This document shows positions 36,718-48,900 of a DNA stretch of 64,000 bases, piece by piece. Source of the DNA: Symploca sp. SIO3C6 (GTDB lineage Bacteria > Cyanobacteriota > Cyanobacteriia > Cyanobacteriales > Coleofasciculaceae); the NCBI GenBank assembly GCA_010692425.1, contig JAAHHJ010000002.1, positions 1-64,000 on the forward strand, read 5' to 3'. The position numbers and the translations under genes were made by a program. The notes beneath the pieces were generated by a model, which was given only the letters and a program-made list of their open reading frames with translations, searched no databases and had not been told where the DNA came from. Within the stretch, counting starts at the first letter, position 1. Each line of letters starts with the position of its first letter.

Positions 36718-36838
36718 AACTACTAAGTTTTATATCTAAGCACTGTTGCATATAGCTAATGAATAAGTAAAGCAGAGGTAAATTCCTGATTTGCTCTATT
36801 GTAGAGCATCACTATGCTATAACTTTTACAGTTATAAG

Positions 36839-38905
36839 CTAGAAATTATAATCAACCTCAACAATTTCCGTATACTCAAATTCATTAGGACTGTGCTTGA
36901 CTAAGGGGTAGTGAACTCCACTGAATTCAATTGTATCTTCTTCACAATCAGGCTTAGGGGAATTGTAGGTAAGAACATATTCTCTACCTACACAATAGGT
37001 CATCTCTTGAGCAACTTCCCCTCGCCACTGTGTCTTAGTTACTAAAACTACCAACTGATTAGCTAATCGGGGGAGTGTCTTCGCTATTTTCCTGCGGTAG
37101 ATTTCATCTAAACTACCGAAGGGTGAATCCATGACAATTGGAAAGGTGCTACTATCTGGTCCCATCAGAGCATTATCTTGAACCCATTCCCTTACCCTGT
37201 CAATAATACCACCGATAAATGACAAGCTTAGAATCTGATTTTCACCAGTAGAAGCAGCAACATTTGTCTCTTTTGCTCCTGTATTTTCCACTAACCTCAG
37301 TTCATAATTATCACTCAATTTAGGAAGGTAAGGAGTGAAAGAAATGGAGGTAAATATCTCCTGTAATCTCCTCTCCAATGAAGAACGAAACTGTTGTTCT
37401 AGACGCTTTCTGACTTCAATTAGTCGCTCAATAGAATCCTGGGTAGCGCAGATGCGTCGTTGAGCCAAAGATTGTTTATTTTCATTCATTTTGTATTTGG
37501 CAATCTGTTTGGATTTGGTCTCTAAATTAGTTTTTAACCATTCAATCTTCTGTTGATTTGCACCTTTTTCTAAAGTTAACTCCAGAATCTTTTTTTCAGT
37601 TTCATCTAAACGTTTTTGCAATTGAGATATATCTTCATTAGGAAAATTCCTCAACTTTTGCCTTAGATCTTCAAGCTGTGTTTCGATTTGAGAAAGTTCG
37701 GTTCTCCCTTGGACAAGATTAGCTTGTTGCCGATCAACTTCCCGCCAAAATTCTGGTAGCTGTTTTTCAAATTCATCTACCTGGGTACTCATGCGAATTG
37801 CCGTTTCTTCCACATCGGCAATTCCTGCCTTATTCATCCATAAACTCACCTGTTGATGAGCATCAGAACCTTCTTTTAGTTGGTTTCCACAGATGCAACG
37901 TTCTTGGTTGAGTAAGTCTCTAACAAATTGTCGCTTAATACCAATAGGTAACTCTCCACGCTCTCGCAAGTCCTCAACAATTGCCCTAAATTGAGTGGTT
38001 GTCTCTGATAGCATAGCTGTATAAGCCCGTGTCGATATTGCTCGTTTTAGTGCATCTGTAGCTTGTTTTAACTGTTGGCGAATTAATTGTTCTCTAGTTT
38101 CGAGTTCATCTCGCAAATCTTGTAACTCTTGTGAACCACTGAACTGTAGTAAACGGTCTCCTATTGTTTTCTTTAACTCATCTTGATTGGCTAATTCCTT
38201 GTCAATTTCAACTTGACTACTTAAACAATCAGCAATCTCTTGTTCTATTTTTTTATGCTCTTCTAAAAGCTTTTTGGTTTGAAAGTCTCCAATCAAAGAT
38301 AACTCTATCTCCAAGCTTTTCTTAGCTTCTTTCAAGTGCTTAAGGGAACGATTTAATACCTCTACTCCCAATAAAGTCTTAGTCGCTTCAGCAATTTCAG
38401 ACTTCTGAGCAGAGCGTACAATGTGTTCAATTCGTTCTCCGTCAAAAAAGAAGTATTGATGCAGGCTGGCAGGCAAAATACGACCGATAATATCCTCTGG
38501 TAGTTGTTGAGGTAGCAACCAACGTCCATCATCTCCTGCTATTTGGAGGTACAACTCACTGGGAGATTGTTCAATAGCAGTTTGGGTTCTGTAAGCCCGG
38601 CATAAACGCTTAGCTTGATATCTTTTGCTCCCATGATCAAATCTTAATTCCACATAGCATTCTACTGGTTGGTTTAATTTTGCTTCGCTAATTGCTCGCT
38701 TATTAACTAATTGTTCTTCAGAGGCAAAAGCTGCACTAAATTTCTCGTATAGTACCCAGGTGAAAGCATTAAGTATTGTCGTTTTACCGGCACCATTATT
38801 CCCATGAATAATCGTCGTGTTGTGCTTGCCAGATGAAAGAATAATTTCTGGAGTGCAACCATAAAACTGACGGAAGTTACAAAGCTTCAGTGAAATCAAT
38901 TTCAT
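36839..38905 (-). CDS. dndD: DndD-like SMC-type ATPase
   Basis: The 688-aa protein has an ABC/SMC head split by a long coiled coil. Walker A is HGNNGAGKTTILNAF (residues 34-48), followed by LPASLHQYFFFDGERIEHIV, a stretch typical of DndD. Coiled coils run over about 190-470 with one CxCG turn (RCICGNQL, near 340), and the C-terminal Walker B is PIVMDSPFGSLDEIYRR. DndD works with DndC and DndE in replacing a DNA backbone oxygen by sulfur (phosphorothioation), and is known as an ATPase. The gene overlaps a small upstream gene by 4 bp. DndB, DndC and DndE are not in this window, so the system is incomplete here or dispersed. Other SMC-like defence ATPases remain possible. Confidence 0.85.
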   Translation of the reverse strand: MKLISLKLCNFRQFYGCTPEIILSSGKHNTTIIHGNNGAGKTTILNAFTWVLYEKFSAAFASEEQLVNKRAISEAKLNQPVECYVELRFDHGSKRYQAKRLCRAYRTQTAIEQSPSELYLQIAGDDGRWLLPQQLPEDIIGRILPASLHQYFFFDGERIEHIVRSAQKSEIAEATKTLLGVEVLNRSLKHLKEAKKSLEIELSLIGDFQTKKLLEEHKKIEQEIADCLSSQVEIDKELANQDELKKTIGDRLLQFSGSQELQDLRDELETREQLIRQQLKQATDALKRAISTRAYTAMLSETTTQFRAIVEDLRERGELPIGIKRQFVRDLLNQERCICGNQLKEGSDAHQQVSLWMNKAGIADVEETAIRMSTQVDEFEKQLPEFWREVDRQQANLVQGRTELSQIETQLEDLRQKLRNFPNEDISQLQKRLDETEKKILELTLEKGANQQKIEWLKTNLETKSKQIAKYKMNENKQSLAQRRICATQDSIERLIEVRKRLEQQFRSSLERRLQEIFTSISFTPYLPKLSDNYELRLVENTGAKETNVAASTGENQILSLSFIGGIIDRVREWVQDNALMGPDSSTFPIVMDSPFGSLDEIYRRKIAKTLPRLANQLVVLVTKTQWRGEVAQEMTYCVGREYVLTYNSPKPDCEEDTIEFSGVHYPLVKHSPNEFEYTEIVEVDYNF

Positions 38906-39153
38906 TGAACTTCTTGTTTAATAATTCTCAAAATATCATCATTAATATTACGAGGGTTTTTCAAATAAAGTTTATCTTTTTCAGCTTGCAATACTCGCTC
39001 AATGATTCTGCGAACTTCTGGTGAGGCAGTGGCAATTGGCTCCTGCACGTCATTGAGACTGTCGTTACTTTTATATGGAGAGCGGTCTTCTGCTAAAGAT
39101 TTTGGTATAACTGTAGCAAGAACACTCGCGTATTTTAAAACCATACAATTCAA
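38902..39153 (-). CDS. Small protein associated with Dnd modification genes
   Basis: The 83-aa protein is encoded immediately upstream of dndD with an ATGA overlap, so it is translationally coupled. Its C-terminal half (ASPEVRRIIERVLQAEKDKL, then YLKNPRNINDDILRIIKQ) is helical and charged. Small proteins with this ending are found next to dnd genes in cyanobacteria, as I recall. The N-terminal 35 residues are less convincing, and a later start is possible. Function unknown; it may be a DndE-like or adaptor subunit. Confidence 0.7.
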   Translation of the reverse strand: MNCMVLKYASVLATVIPKSLAEDRSPYKSNDSLNDVQEPIATASPEVRRIIERVLQAEKDKLYLKNPRNINDDILRIIKQEVQ

Positions 39154-39312
39154 TGTATATTGAAGCGAGTTTCAATAATAACATCATCATTGTCCTGCGA
39201 TCAAGTTAGTTATTTTTAGAGGAAATAATCGGTAATTTAAGACAGTCATTTGCCGATATTAACCTTCTCTGTCTCAATGTTTATGACATATTTAATGATG
39301 TAGTTGCCTATT

Positions 39313-39540
39313 CTAATCAATAAGGAGTGCATCAGTAGCCAGCTCGTCGAGCCAGACATCGGCTCCGTCAGGGTAACAGGCTTGTCTAGGAGTCAGCTGA
39401 AAGCCGAGAGGATGACCCAAGGCATCCACCACGGCATGAATTGTGCTACTCAATCCACCAAGGGCTGTGACCAATTGCTTCGCTAGCAGCATCCCCCCCC
39501 TTTGCCCCAGCACTATGCTGATGGGCGCGCATAGAAGAAA
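39313..39540 (-). pseudogene. IS5-family transposase fragment
   Basis: The minus strand reads HQHSAGAKGGDAASEAIGHS in one frame and then, after a frameshift, STIHAVVDALGHPLGFQLTP and DGADVWLDELATDALLID. This is the central DDE-transposase stretch of IS5/IS427-group elements (TKIHAVVDALGNPLGF in intact ones). Both ends are missing. It lies between the dnd genes and the NRPS-PKS, a likely scar of the rearrangement that joined them. Confidence 0.75.
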
Positions 39541-39746
39541 ATGAAAACTTGACTAGTTCTACCTGAAGCTGGCATAATCATCTCGACATGGCAGAAGAGT
39601 TTGCAATACTTGCAGAGGAATTTAGTAATGGTCAGGGAATTCTAACCAGAGGTAGCGTGGAGGTGACTTTCTGAATCTATCTCTCAGATTACCTTGTGGC
39701 GATTACTTGGTTGAACTTAATTGCCCAAATTGTGTAACTTAGCTAG

Positions 39747-39752
39747 TATAAT
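39747..39752 (+). promoter_or_regulatory. Candidate -10 box of the NRPS-PKS
   Basis: TATAAT is a perfect -10 hexamer 127 bp before the ATG of the NRPS-PKS. A -35 is weak: TTGCCC lies 20 bp upstream. The duplicated copy downstream has TGTAAT instead. If used, the transcript would carry the first duplicate as an untranslated leader. Confidence 0.35.
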
Positions 39753-39970
39753 TCATCTGTGCTTTTATGCTAAGTTGCTAAGTCGTCTTCAGTATTATTG
39801 TTGCCGAACAGAAAGCCTACTAGCAGAAAAAGCTAGGCAGAGAACTATCTGTTTTAGCTGTAATTTATTTGTGCTTTTATGCTAAATCGCCAAGTCGTCT
39901 TCAGTACTATTCTTGCCGAACAGAAAGCCTATTGGCAGAAAAAGCTAGGCAGAGAACTATCTGTTTTAGC
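39747..39970 (+). repeat. 112-bp tandem duplication spanning the NRPS-PKS start
   Basis: Two head-to-tail copies (about 39747-39858 and 39859-39970) differ at roughly 10-14 positions. Both contain GTGCTTTTATGCTAA, CAAGTCGTCTTCAGT-like and CTAGGCAGAGAACTATCTGT text. The second copy supplies the ATG and first 30 codons of the NRPS. The first copy has the same ATG (39767) but a TAA after four codons and a later TAG. 112 is not a multiple of three, so the copies could not be read through. Confidence 0.9.
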
Positions 39971-42900
39971 AGTACCATCGGATTATCCACGCTCGTCTAT
40001 TCAGTCATTTAGAAGAGCTAGAGAAATTCTACAACTTGATCAAGATATCTACTTAAATTTCAAGCAATTTTGCGATCGCCGAAGGCGCGCTGAAAGCGAA
40101 CGCGAGAATATCATGCTATTCGTCACGCTTCTTGCGACATTTAAAGCAATTTTGCAGCGCTACACAGGAGTTGAAGATATCATTGTTGGTTCCCTCTCTA
40201 CCGATAGTCTTTTCAACCAAGAGGGAGGAACTCCAGAAAAGTTTGTCAATCCGGTGGCACTACGAACCAATTTGACAGGCTATCCGAGTGTTCAAGAATT
40301 ATTAAATCGTGTTGTCCAAACCGTTGAGGAAGCCGCAGCTAATCGAGATTACCCCTTTGAAAAACTAGTTGAGGAACTCTCTGGAGACGAGGACTCAACT
40401 ACAGCACCCATTTTTCAGGTGATGTTGGTACTAGATCATCTAGGATCGTCTACTTCAGAATCACCGCTACAGTTAGAGCAACTTGAGAATATTTCAAAAT
40501 ACACTACTAAGTGCGATTGGGTCATTTGGGTTTCAGAAAAAGAAGGGAGCTTAACAATAGAGTGCGACTACAACGCTCAGTTGTTTAAACCAGCTTCAAT
40601 TAAGCGAATGTTGGCTCATTTCCACACCTTACTGGAGGGTTTGGTTACTAATCCAGAACAGTCTATTTCTACCCTACCCCTGTTAACGATAGCAGAACAG
40701 CAACAACTACTGGTGGAGTGGAACAATACCTCAGCAGAGTATCCCCAGGATAAATGTATCCATCAGTTGTTTGAGGAACAAGCTGAACGCACCCCAGAGG
40801 CAGTAGCTGCGGTATTTGAGGGGGAAACACTTACCTACTTCGAGCTGAATCAACAAGCCAATCAACTGGCACACTATTTGCAAGAACTGGGTGTAAAACC
40901 AGAAGTTTTAGTAGGTATCTGTGTAGAGCGGTCATTAGAAATGCTCGTGGGTCTATTGGGAATTCTTAAGGCTGGGGGAGCGTATGTTCCTTTAGATCCG
41001 ACCTATCCCCAAGAGCGCCTAGCCCATATGTTAGAAGATGCCGAGGTGCGGGTAGTAGTAACTCACTCGACCTTGATAACTGGTCATTTGTCATCAGTCT
41101 TCACTCAAAAACCAATGACACTGGTTGGCTTGGATACTGATTGGGGAAGGATTTCCCAGCAAAGCCGGAGCAATCCTACTAGTGATGTCCAACCCGAAAA
41201 CTTGGCTTATACGATCTACACCTCAGGTTCCACTGGCAAACCCAAAGGTGTACAGCTCCCCCACCTGGGAGTCGTCAACTTCCTCACTTCTATGGCACAA
41301 CAGCCTGGATTAACGGCAAAAGATACACTGTTAGCCGTAACGACAATTTCCTTTGATATTGCTGGACTCGAACTTTACCTACCACTAAGCGTAGGAGCTA
41401 AAGTTGTTTTGGCTAGCCGCGAACTCGCCTCTTCCGGGCAGTTGTTGGCAAAACTCATCAGAGACTCTGGCACGACAGTTATGCAAGCCACTCCAGCCAC
41501 CTGGTATTTGCTGTTGGTAGCTGGGTGGGAGGGTATCCCAGGACTGAAAATCCTTTGCGGTGGCGAAGCCTTACCCAGAGAACTAGCAGAACAGCTACTA
41601 GAAAGAAAAGCCTCTCTTTGGAATATGTACGGTCCTACGGAAGCAACGATTTGGTCAACTGTCTATGAAGTAGGAAAAGGGAGGCAATCTCAACAAACTA
41701 AAGATGCTCCAGAATCCATCGGTAGACCTATTGCAAACACCCAAATTTATATCCTCGACTCTCATCTACAGCCAGTTTCTGTGGGAGTTATTGGAGAACT
41801 ACACATTGGTGGAGCAGGACTTGCCAGAGGTTACCGCAATCGTCCAGATTTGACAGCAGAAAAATTTATTCCCAATCCCTTCAATCAATCACAATCAGAA
41901 CGCCTTTACAAAACTGGAGATTTGGCTCGTTACCTGCCTGATGGCAATATAGAGTTTCTTGGTCGTATCGACCATCAAGTAAAGATTCGTGGCTTCCGCA
42001 TTGAACTTGGAGAAATCGAATCCGTATTGAACCGACACCCTGGAGTCAATCAAAGTGTCGTTGTGGCCCAGGAAAGCTCAGCTAACGGTCTTTCTAGAGG
42101 AGATAAACGCCTAGTAGCTTATGTTGTTCCTGACCCAACTTACCAGGGCAATGATGATTTAGATGAAAGCGAATCTCAAGCGATTCAAGAACAATGGCAG
42201 AAGTTGTGGAACTTGGCTTATAGCCAAGAAGCCACTGAAGCAGATCCTACTTTCAATATCAGTGGTTGGAATGACAGCTATACAGGTGCGCCTATTCCAG
42301 CCGAGGAAATGCGCGAGTGGGTGAAGGGAACAGTAGAGCGGATTCTTTCGTGTAAACCAAATAGCGTCTTGGAAATTGGTTGCGGAACCGGGATGTTGCT
42401 ATTTCGGGTCGCCCCCCATTGTTCTGCTTACTACGGCGTGGATTTGGCTCCCAAAGCTTTGCGCTACATTGAGGAACAAATGGAGAAGTTGGAGGGAAGT
42501 TGGTCTCATGTCCAACTCCGCCAGGGAGCTGCGAATGAAGCCTTTGAAGGAATTCAACCTGGAGAAATTGACACATTAATAATCAACTCAGTGGTACAGT
42601 TGTTCCCTGGTATTGGTTATTTGGTAGAGGTGCTGGAGAAGGCAGCGAAGTTAATCAAACCAGGGGGAACTATTTTTATCGGAGATGTGCGCAGCTTGCC
42701 TTTGTTAGAAGCTTTCCACGCCTCTATCCAACTGCATCAAGCTCCTGATTCCCTAACCACAGAGCAATTAAGTCAGCGAATACGTAAAAGCATTGTCCAA
42801 GAAGGGCAAATGGCGATCGCTCCTGCCTTTTTTACTGCCCTCCAGCAACATCTGCCTCAGATTAGTCATGTCCAAATTCAGTTGCGACGGGGACGCTACC

Positions 42901-45900
42901 ATAATGAAATGAGCAAGTTCCGCTACGATGCCATTCTTCATGTCGGTCAAGAAATTTACCCCACAGCAGAGCCTCACTGGTTGGATTGGCAAAAGGATAA
43001 ACTAACCTTTTCCTCTGTTCGTCAGCTTCTCCTTGAAAACCAGCCAGAGAGGTTGGGAGTCAAACAAGTAAGCAACTCACGTCTTGTACCTGAAATGAAG
43101 CTTTTAGAACTGATTAAAAATGGAGAACCCACTACTGTAGGTGAACTGAAACAATCTCTACAACAGTTAAAAAGTGATGGAATAGAACCAGAGGAATGGT
43201 GGAAATTAAGGGCGGAACTACCCTATACCGTTGCCATCAACTGGTCAGAATCCCAAGGCTACTACGATGTTGTGTTTCAACAAGGTGACACCTTATCCCC
43301 CTCCATTAGTCCACCAGTTTCTTCCTTACCCCATAAGCCTTGGTCAGCTTATGCCAATAATCCCCTTCAAGGACAGGTGGCGAGCAAACTAGAACCTCAA
43401 TTGCGCCGTTATTTGCAGGAAAATCTGCCGGATTACATGGTGCCAACGGCGTTTGTCACTCTAGAGAAAATGCCCCTGACACCGAACGGGAAGGTTAACC
43501 GCCGCGCACTACCTTTGCCAGATCGATCACGCCCGGATTTAGCAACAACGCTAGTCACGGCTCAGTCTGAGACAGAGCAAGTGATAGCTAAGGTATGGCA
43601 GGAAATACTGCAATTGGATTTGGTGGGAATTCAAGATAATTTCTTCGAGTTAGGAGGGAATTCCTTACTACTAACCCAGGTTCATCACCAACTAGCTAAA
43701 CTCTTTGGCTCAAACCTATCAATAGTAGAACTGTTTCAATACCCGACTATCAAGGGCTTAGCTCAAAAATTAACCCAGACTCAAGATTCAACCTCAGGGA
43801 TTAAGCGTAGTCATCGCTCAACTGCTAGCAGTACTCGCGATATCGCTATTATTGGTATGTCCTGTCGTTTTCCAGGGGCCAAGAATATTGATACTTTTTG
43901 GCAAAACCTGCGAGATGGAGTGGAGTCGATTTCCTTCTTTACTGAAGAAGAATTGGAATTAGACAACCCCACTGTCTTGAGCGATCCGAACTATGTTAAC
44001 GCTGGGGCAGTGTTACCAGATATCGATCACTTTGATGCTTCCTTCTTCGGCTACAGCGCCAAGGAAGCAGGAATTATGGACCCCCAACAAAGGATTTTCC
44101 TAGAATGTGCCTGGGAAGCTCTAGAGAGTGCCGGTTACAATCCTCAAACATACGAAGGTTTGGTGGGAATTTACGCTGGTTCCGGCATGAATACTTATCT
44201 CATCAACAACGTTAATCCCCACTGCAACTTCTCTCTTCAGCAGACATTTTTGGGTTCAGCACTAGATCTTCAAGTAAGACTGGCAAATGGCAAAGATTTT
44301 CTGCCCACCAGGGTTTCTTATAAACTGAATCTCAATGGACCGAGTGTGAACGTCCAAACGGCTTGTTCGACGGCACTAGTAGCAGTTCACATGGCTAGCC
44401 AGAGTTTGCTCAACGGCGAATGTGATCTAGCAATGGCAGGGGGCGTTGCCATTTGTGTTCCTCAGAAAACAGGTTATCTGTACCAAGAGGACATGATTTT
44501 TTCTCCCGACGGCAAGTGTCGAGCCTTTGATGCAGATGCTCAAGGGACAGTATTCGGCAATGGAACAGGTATTGTGGTAGTGAAGTTGCTGGAGAAAGCC
44601 TTGGAGGATGGGGATAAGATCCATGCTGTCATCAAAGGATCAGCAATTAACAATGATGGAGCTTTGAAAGTGGGTTATACTGCTCCTAGTGTAGAAGGTC
44701 AAGCGGCAGTAATTTCAGAAGCTTTGGCAAGGGCAAAAATTGATGCCAGTACGGTGAGCTATGTGGAGGCTCACGGAACAGGAACCGCTTTGGGAGACCC
44801 CATCGAAATTGCGTCTCTCACCCAAGCTTTTCGCGAAACGAGTGAAGAAAAAGGCTTTTGTGCCATTGGTTCGGTGAAAACTAATATCGGACATTTGCTT
44901 GAAGCCGCGGGTATAGCAGGATTGATTAAAGCAGTACTAGCCCTGAAACACCAACAAATTCCACCAAGCTTGCATTTCCAGCAACCCAATCCCAATATTA
45001 ATTTTGAGGAGAGTCCTTTTTACGTCAATACAACCCTCTCGGAATGGAAAACCAATGGAACTCCTCGCCGCGCTGGGGTGAGTTCCTTTGGTATGGGAGG
45101 AACAAATGCCCATGTTGTTTTGGAAGAAGCACCGGAAGACCAAAACAGGGAACTCTTAACAGGGAACAGGAAACGTCCAAGGCATATTTTAGCTTTATCG
45201 GCAAAAACTGAGCAAGCTTTGCAGGAATTGGCAGAGCGTTATGTTAGTTATCTCGATTCGGCTCAAGATGCAGAGTTGGCAAATATTTGTTTTACAGCTA
45301 ATACAGGACGCAAACACTTTAACCATCGTTTAGCGGTTGTGGCTGAATCTAAACAGCAGCTACAGGAGCAATTGGCAGCTTTTCCCCCATCGATAGTTGA
45401 GGTAGTAAGTAGTCAGCGAAAACAGATTGCTTTTCTGTTCACTGGGCAAGGCTCGCAGTATTTAGGCATGGGGCACCAACTCTACGAAACCCAACCCACT
45501 TTCCGGGAAGCCCTCGATCGCTGCGACGAAATTCTACACTCTTATCTAGATAAATCTTTACTGGAAGTACTTTATCCCGAGCAAGGGAACGGGGAACAGG
45601 AAACGGGGAACAGTTTTAAGGACATTGATGAGACTACTTATACCCAACCTGCTCTATTTGCACTCGAATATGCCCTATTCCAGTTATGGAAATCTTGGGG
45701 GATTGAACCCGACGTAGTCATGGGTCATAGTGTGGGAGAATATGTAGCGGCTTGTGTGGCTGGAGTCTTTAGCTTAGAAGATGGTTTGAAACTGATTGCC
45801 GAACGAGGACGGCTGATGCAAGCCTTACCCCAAGATGGAGAAATGGCTTCTCTATTAGCTTCTGAAGAGGAAGCGATCGGCTTGCAGCAGCGCTTCGCGA

Positions 45901-48900
45901 TCGCCGCAATTGGCCCCTATGCTGAGGAAGTTTCTATTGCTGCGATTAATGGTCCCCAGAGTGTGGTGATTTCCGGGAAGCGAGAAGCCATTAATGCCAT
46001 CTGTGCCAGCCTAGAAGCCGAAGAAATCAAGACCAAGAAGTTAACGGTTTCTCATGCCTTCCATTCACCATTGATGGAGCCAATGTTGGCTGAATTTGAG
46101 CAGATTGCTCGACAAGTGAGTTTTTCGGTACCACAAATTCAGCTCATAAGCAATATCACTGGAGAAATAGCAACTGATGAGATAGCTACTCCTGAGTATT
46201 GGTGTCGTCATGTGCGAGAGCCTGTCCAATTTGCTGCCAGTATGAAGGGTTTAGCAGGTGCAGACATATTGGTAGAAATTGGTCCTAAACCTATCTTATT
46301 AGGTATGGGTCGCCAGTGTTTACCCGAACACCAAGGATTATGGCTTCCCAGTTTGCGTCCAGGGCAAAATGATTGGCAGCAGTTATTAACCAGTTTGGCA
46401 GAACTCTATGTCCAAGGAGTCTCAGTAGACTGGTTTGGCTTTGATCGGGACTATCTCCGTCATCGAGAAAATTTGCCTACTTATCCCTTCCAGCGTCAGC
46501 GCTACTGGATAGAAGCAGCAGATGGGTGGTTCCAATCAAAAGTTACAACTCAAAAGTCAAAAGTTCATCCTCTCCTAGGTCAACAGTTAGATTTGGCTGG
46601 AACAGAGGAAATTCGTTTCCAGTCCCAAATTAACGAAAATTCTCCAGTCTGGCTCAAAGATCATCGGGTTTTTGAGGATGCGATCTTCCCCCTAACTGCT
46701 TATTTAGAGATGGCGTTAGCTGCCGGAGGTGCTACTTGCCAATCTGAGCAGTTGAGATTAGAAGAGGTCTTTATTGAGCAGGCATTGCCCCTATCATCTG
46801 GGGAAAATGGCTGGGATACACTCCAATTAGTTTTGAAGCCTGAAAAGATTGGTGTCTATTCCTTCGAGATATTCAGCCTCACCTCTTCTAGTTCAGCTAA
46901 AGTACAATCAGCCTGGGCACGTCATGCCTTTGGTCAAATTCGGGATATACAGCAGTCGCCAGGAGATACAAGACAGCCGAAATTTACTCAGGTTGACATA
47001 GCTACCTTGCAAGCCCAATGCAGCGAACAAATATCTTCCCAGGCATTTTACCAGCAACTTAAACAGCGAAACCTCAACTATGGTTCTAGCTTCCAAGCGG
47101 TAGAGAAACTCTGGAGAGGGAAAGGAACAGTTTTGGGGCAGATTTGCTTGCCAGAGGTTTTACTAGAGGAGGCAGGAGACTATAACCTACACCCCGCTTT
47201 ACTGGATGCCTGCCTTCATATTTTAGGAGCCATCTTCCCTGAAGATACCTATTTACCCTTAGTGTTAGAACATCTGCAAGTCTACCAACCTCCCGGTAGC
47301 CGCTTGTGGAGTTATGGTACAATCGAAGGTGAAAACAACAGCAAAGGTGAAAACCTCAAAGCAGAACTACATCTGCTTGATGAAAGTGGCAATTTAGTAG
47401 CTTTCCTTTCAGACCTCTACCTCAGGCGTGCCAATCCGGAACTTTTGCAGCGCACTCCAGATTTAAAGAGCCATTTGTACGAAGTGGCTTGGCAACCTCA
47501 AGCTCTTACCTCGCCACCGAAAAAGGAACCTGGTAGCTGGTTAATCTTTACTGACCGAGATGGCATAGGAGAGCAAATAGCTCAAAAGCTTTCAGAAATT
47601 GGTCATCACTGTATCCTAGTTTATTCCGGTTCTGCCTATAAGCAGTTAGAAACCCAACATTATCAGCTTAATCCAACAGCTCCTGGAGATTTCCAACAAC
47701 TTTTCCAAGAGATTGAGTCTTCAAAGAAAAATAGACTGACTCCTCTTGGCATAGTTTACCTGTGGAGTCTGGAGGTAGATGAGCAAAACCTCTGTGATTT
47801 ACACCTCGACTGTGGCAGTGTCTTGCATTTAGTTCAAGCATTAGCCAAAACCAACTTGTCCTCTCGTCTATGGCTGGTAACTCCAGGCACTCAACCTGTA
47901 GTCACATCTGCTCCTCTACAAGTTCAACAAGCTCCCTTATGGGGATTAGGAAAAGCGATCACTCTGGAACATCGAGAACTCCATTGTACCTGCTTAGACA
48001 TTGATCATTCGGATACACAAACTGCTACTTCTGTCAAGGCGCTGTATCGGGAATTATTATCAACCGAGACAGAAGACCAAATAGCCTATCGACAGGGAGT
48101 CCGTTATCTAGCAAGGCTACAGCAGTTCCAGTCTCAAGAATCTGTAAAGCAACAAGCCTTTCCTTCCAGCTCTCCTGTCCGAGTCACAATCAACAACTAT
48201 GGAGTCTTGGATGATATTTACCTAGCTCCTCTCAAGCGTCGTCAACCAGAACCAGAAGAAGTAGAAATTCAAGTTCGCGCTGCGGGGTTAAACTTCCGAG
48301 ATGTACTTAATGCCTTGGGAATGCTTAAGGACTATTATGCCAAGCATTTGGGCATTGATAATCCAGCAGATATTCCCTTTGGCTTTGAATGTGCTGGCAC
48401 AATTGTTGCCCTGGGGGAAAATGTTGACAACTTCCAAATTGGCGATGAAGTTGTGGCTCTAGCTGTTGGCAGTCTATCGAGTTTCGTCACTACCAAAGCT
48501 CAAAATGTTGCCCCCAAACCTCAAAGTTTAAGTTTCGAGGAAGCAGCGACGATACCAGCAGCCTTTTTAACTGCTTACTATGGACTCTGCGAGTTGGCAA
48601 ACATCCAAGCCGGAGAACGGATCTTGATTCATTCGGCAGCAGGTGGAGTAGGTCAAGCAGCGGTTCAATTGGCTCAGCGTACTGGAGCAGAAATTTTTGG
48701 TACTGCTAGTGAGGGTAAGTGGGAGTTCCTCAAATTAATGGGAATTGACCATGTAATGAACTCCCGTACTCTAGAATTTGCCGAGCAAGTAATGGCAATA
48801 ACTAACGGAGAAGGGGTAGATATTGTTCTCAATAGCTTCAATAAGGAATTTGTTGACAAGAGTTTTGAGGCACTTGCTCAAGGAGGACGATTTGTCGAAC

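Noticed and set aside
39588-39674. 28-codon frame MAEEFAILAEEFSNGQ... upstream of the NRPS-PKS
   Set aside because: Too short, no ribosome site and no recognised family; it may be debris of a lost gene, but nothing supports it.
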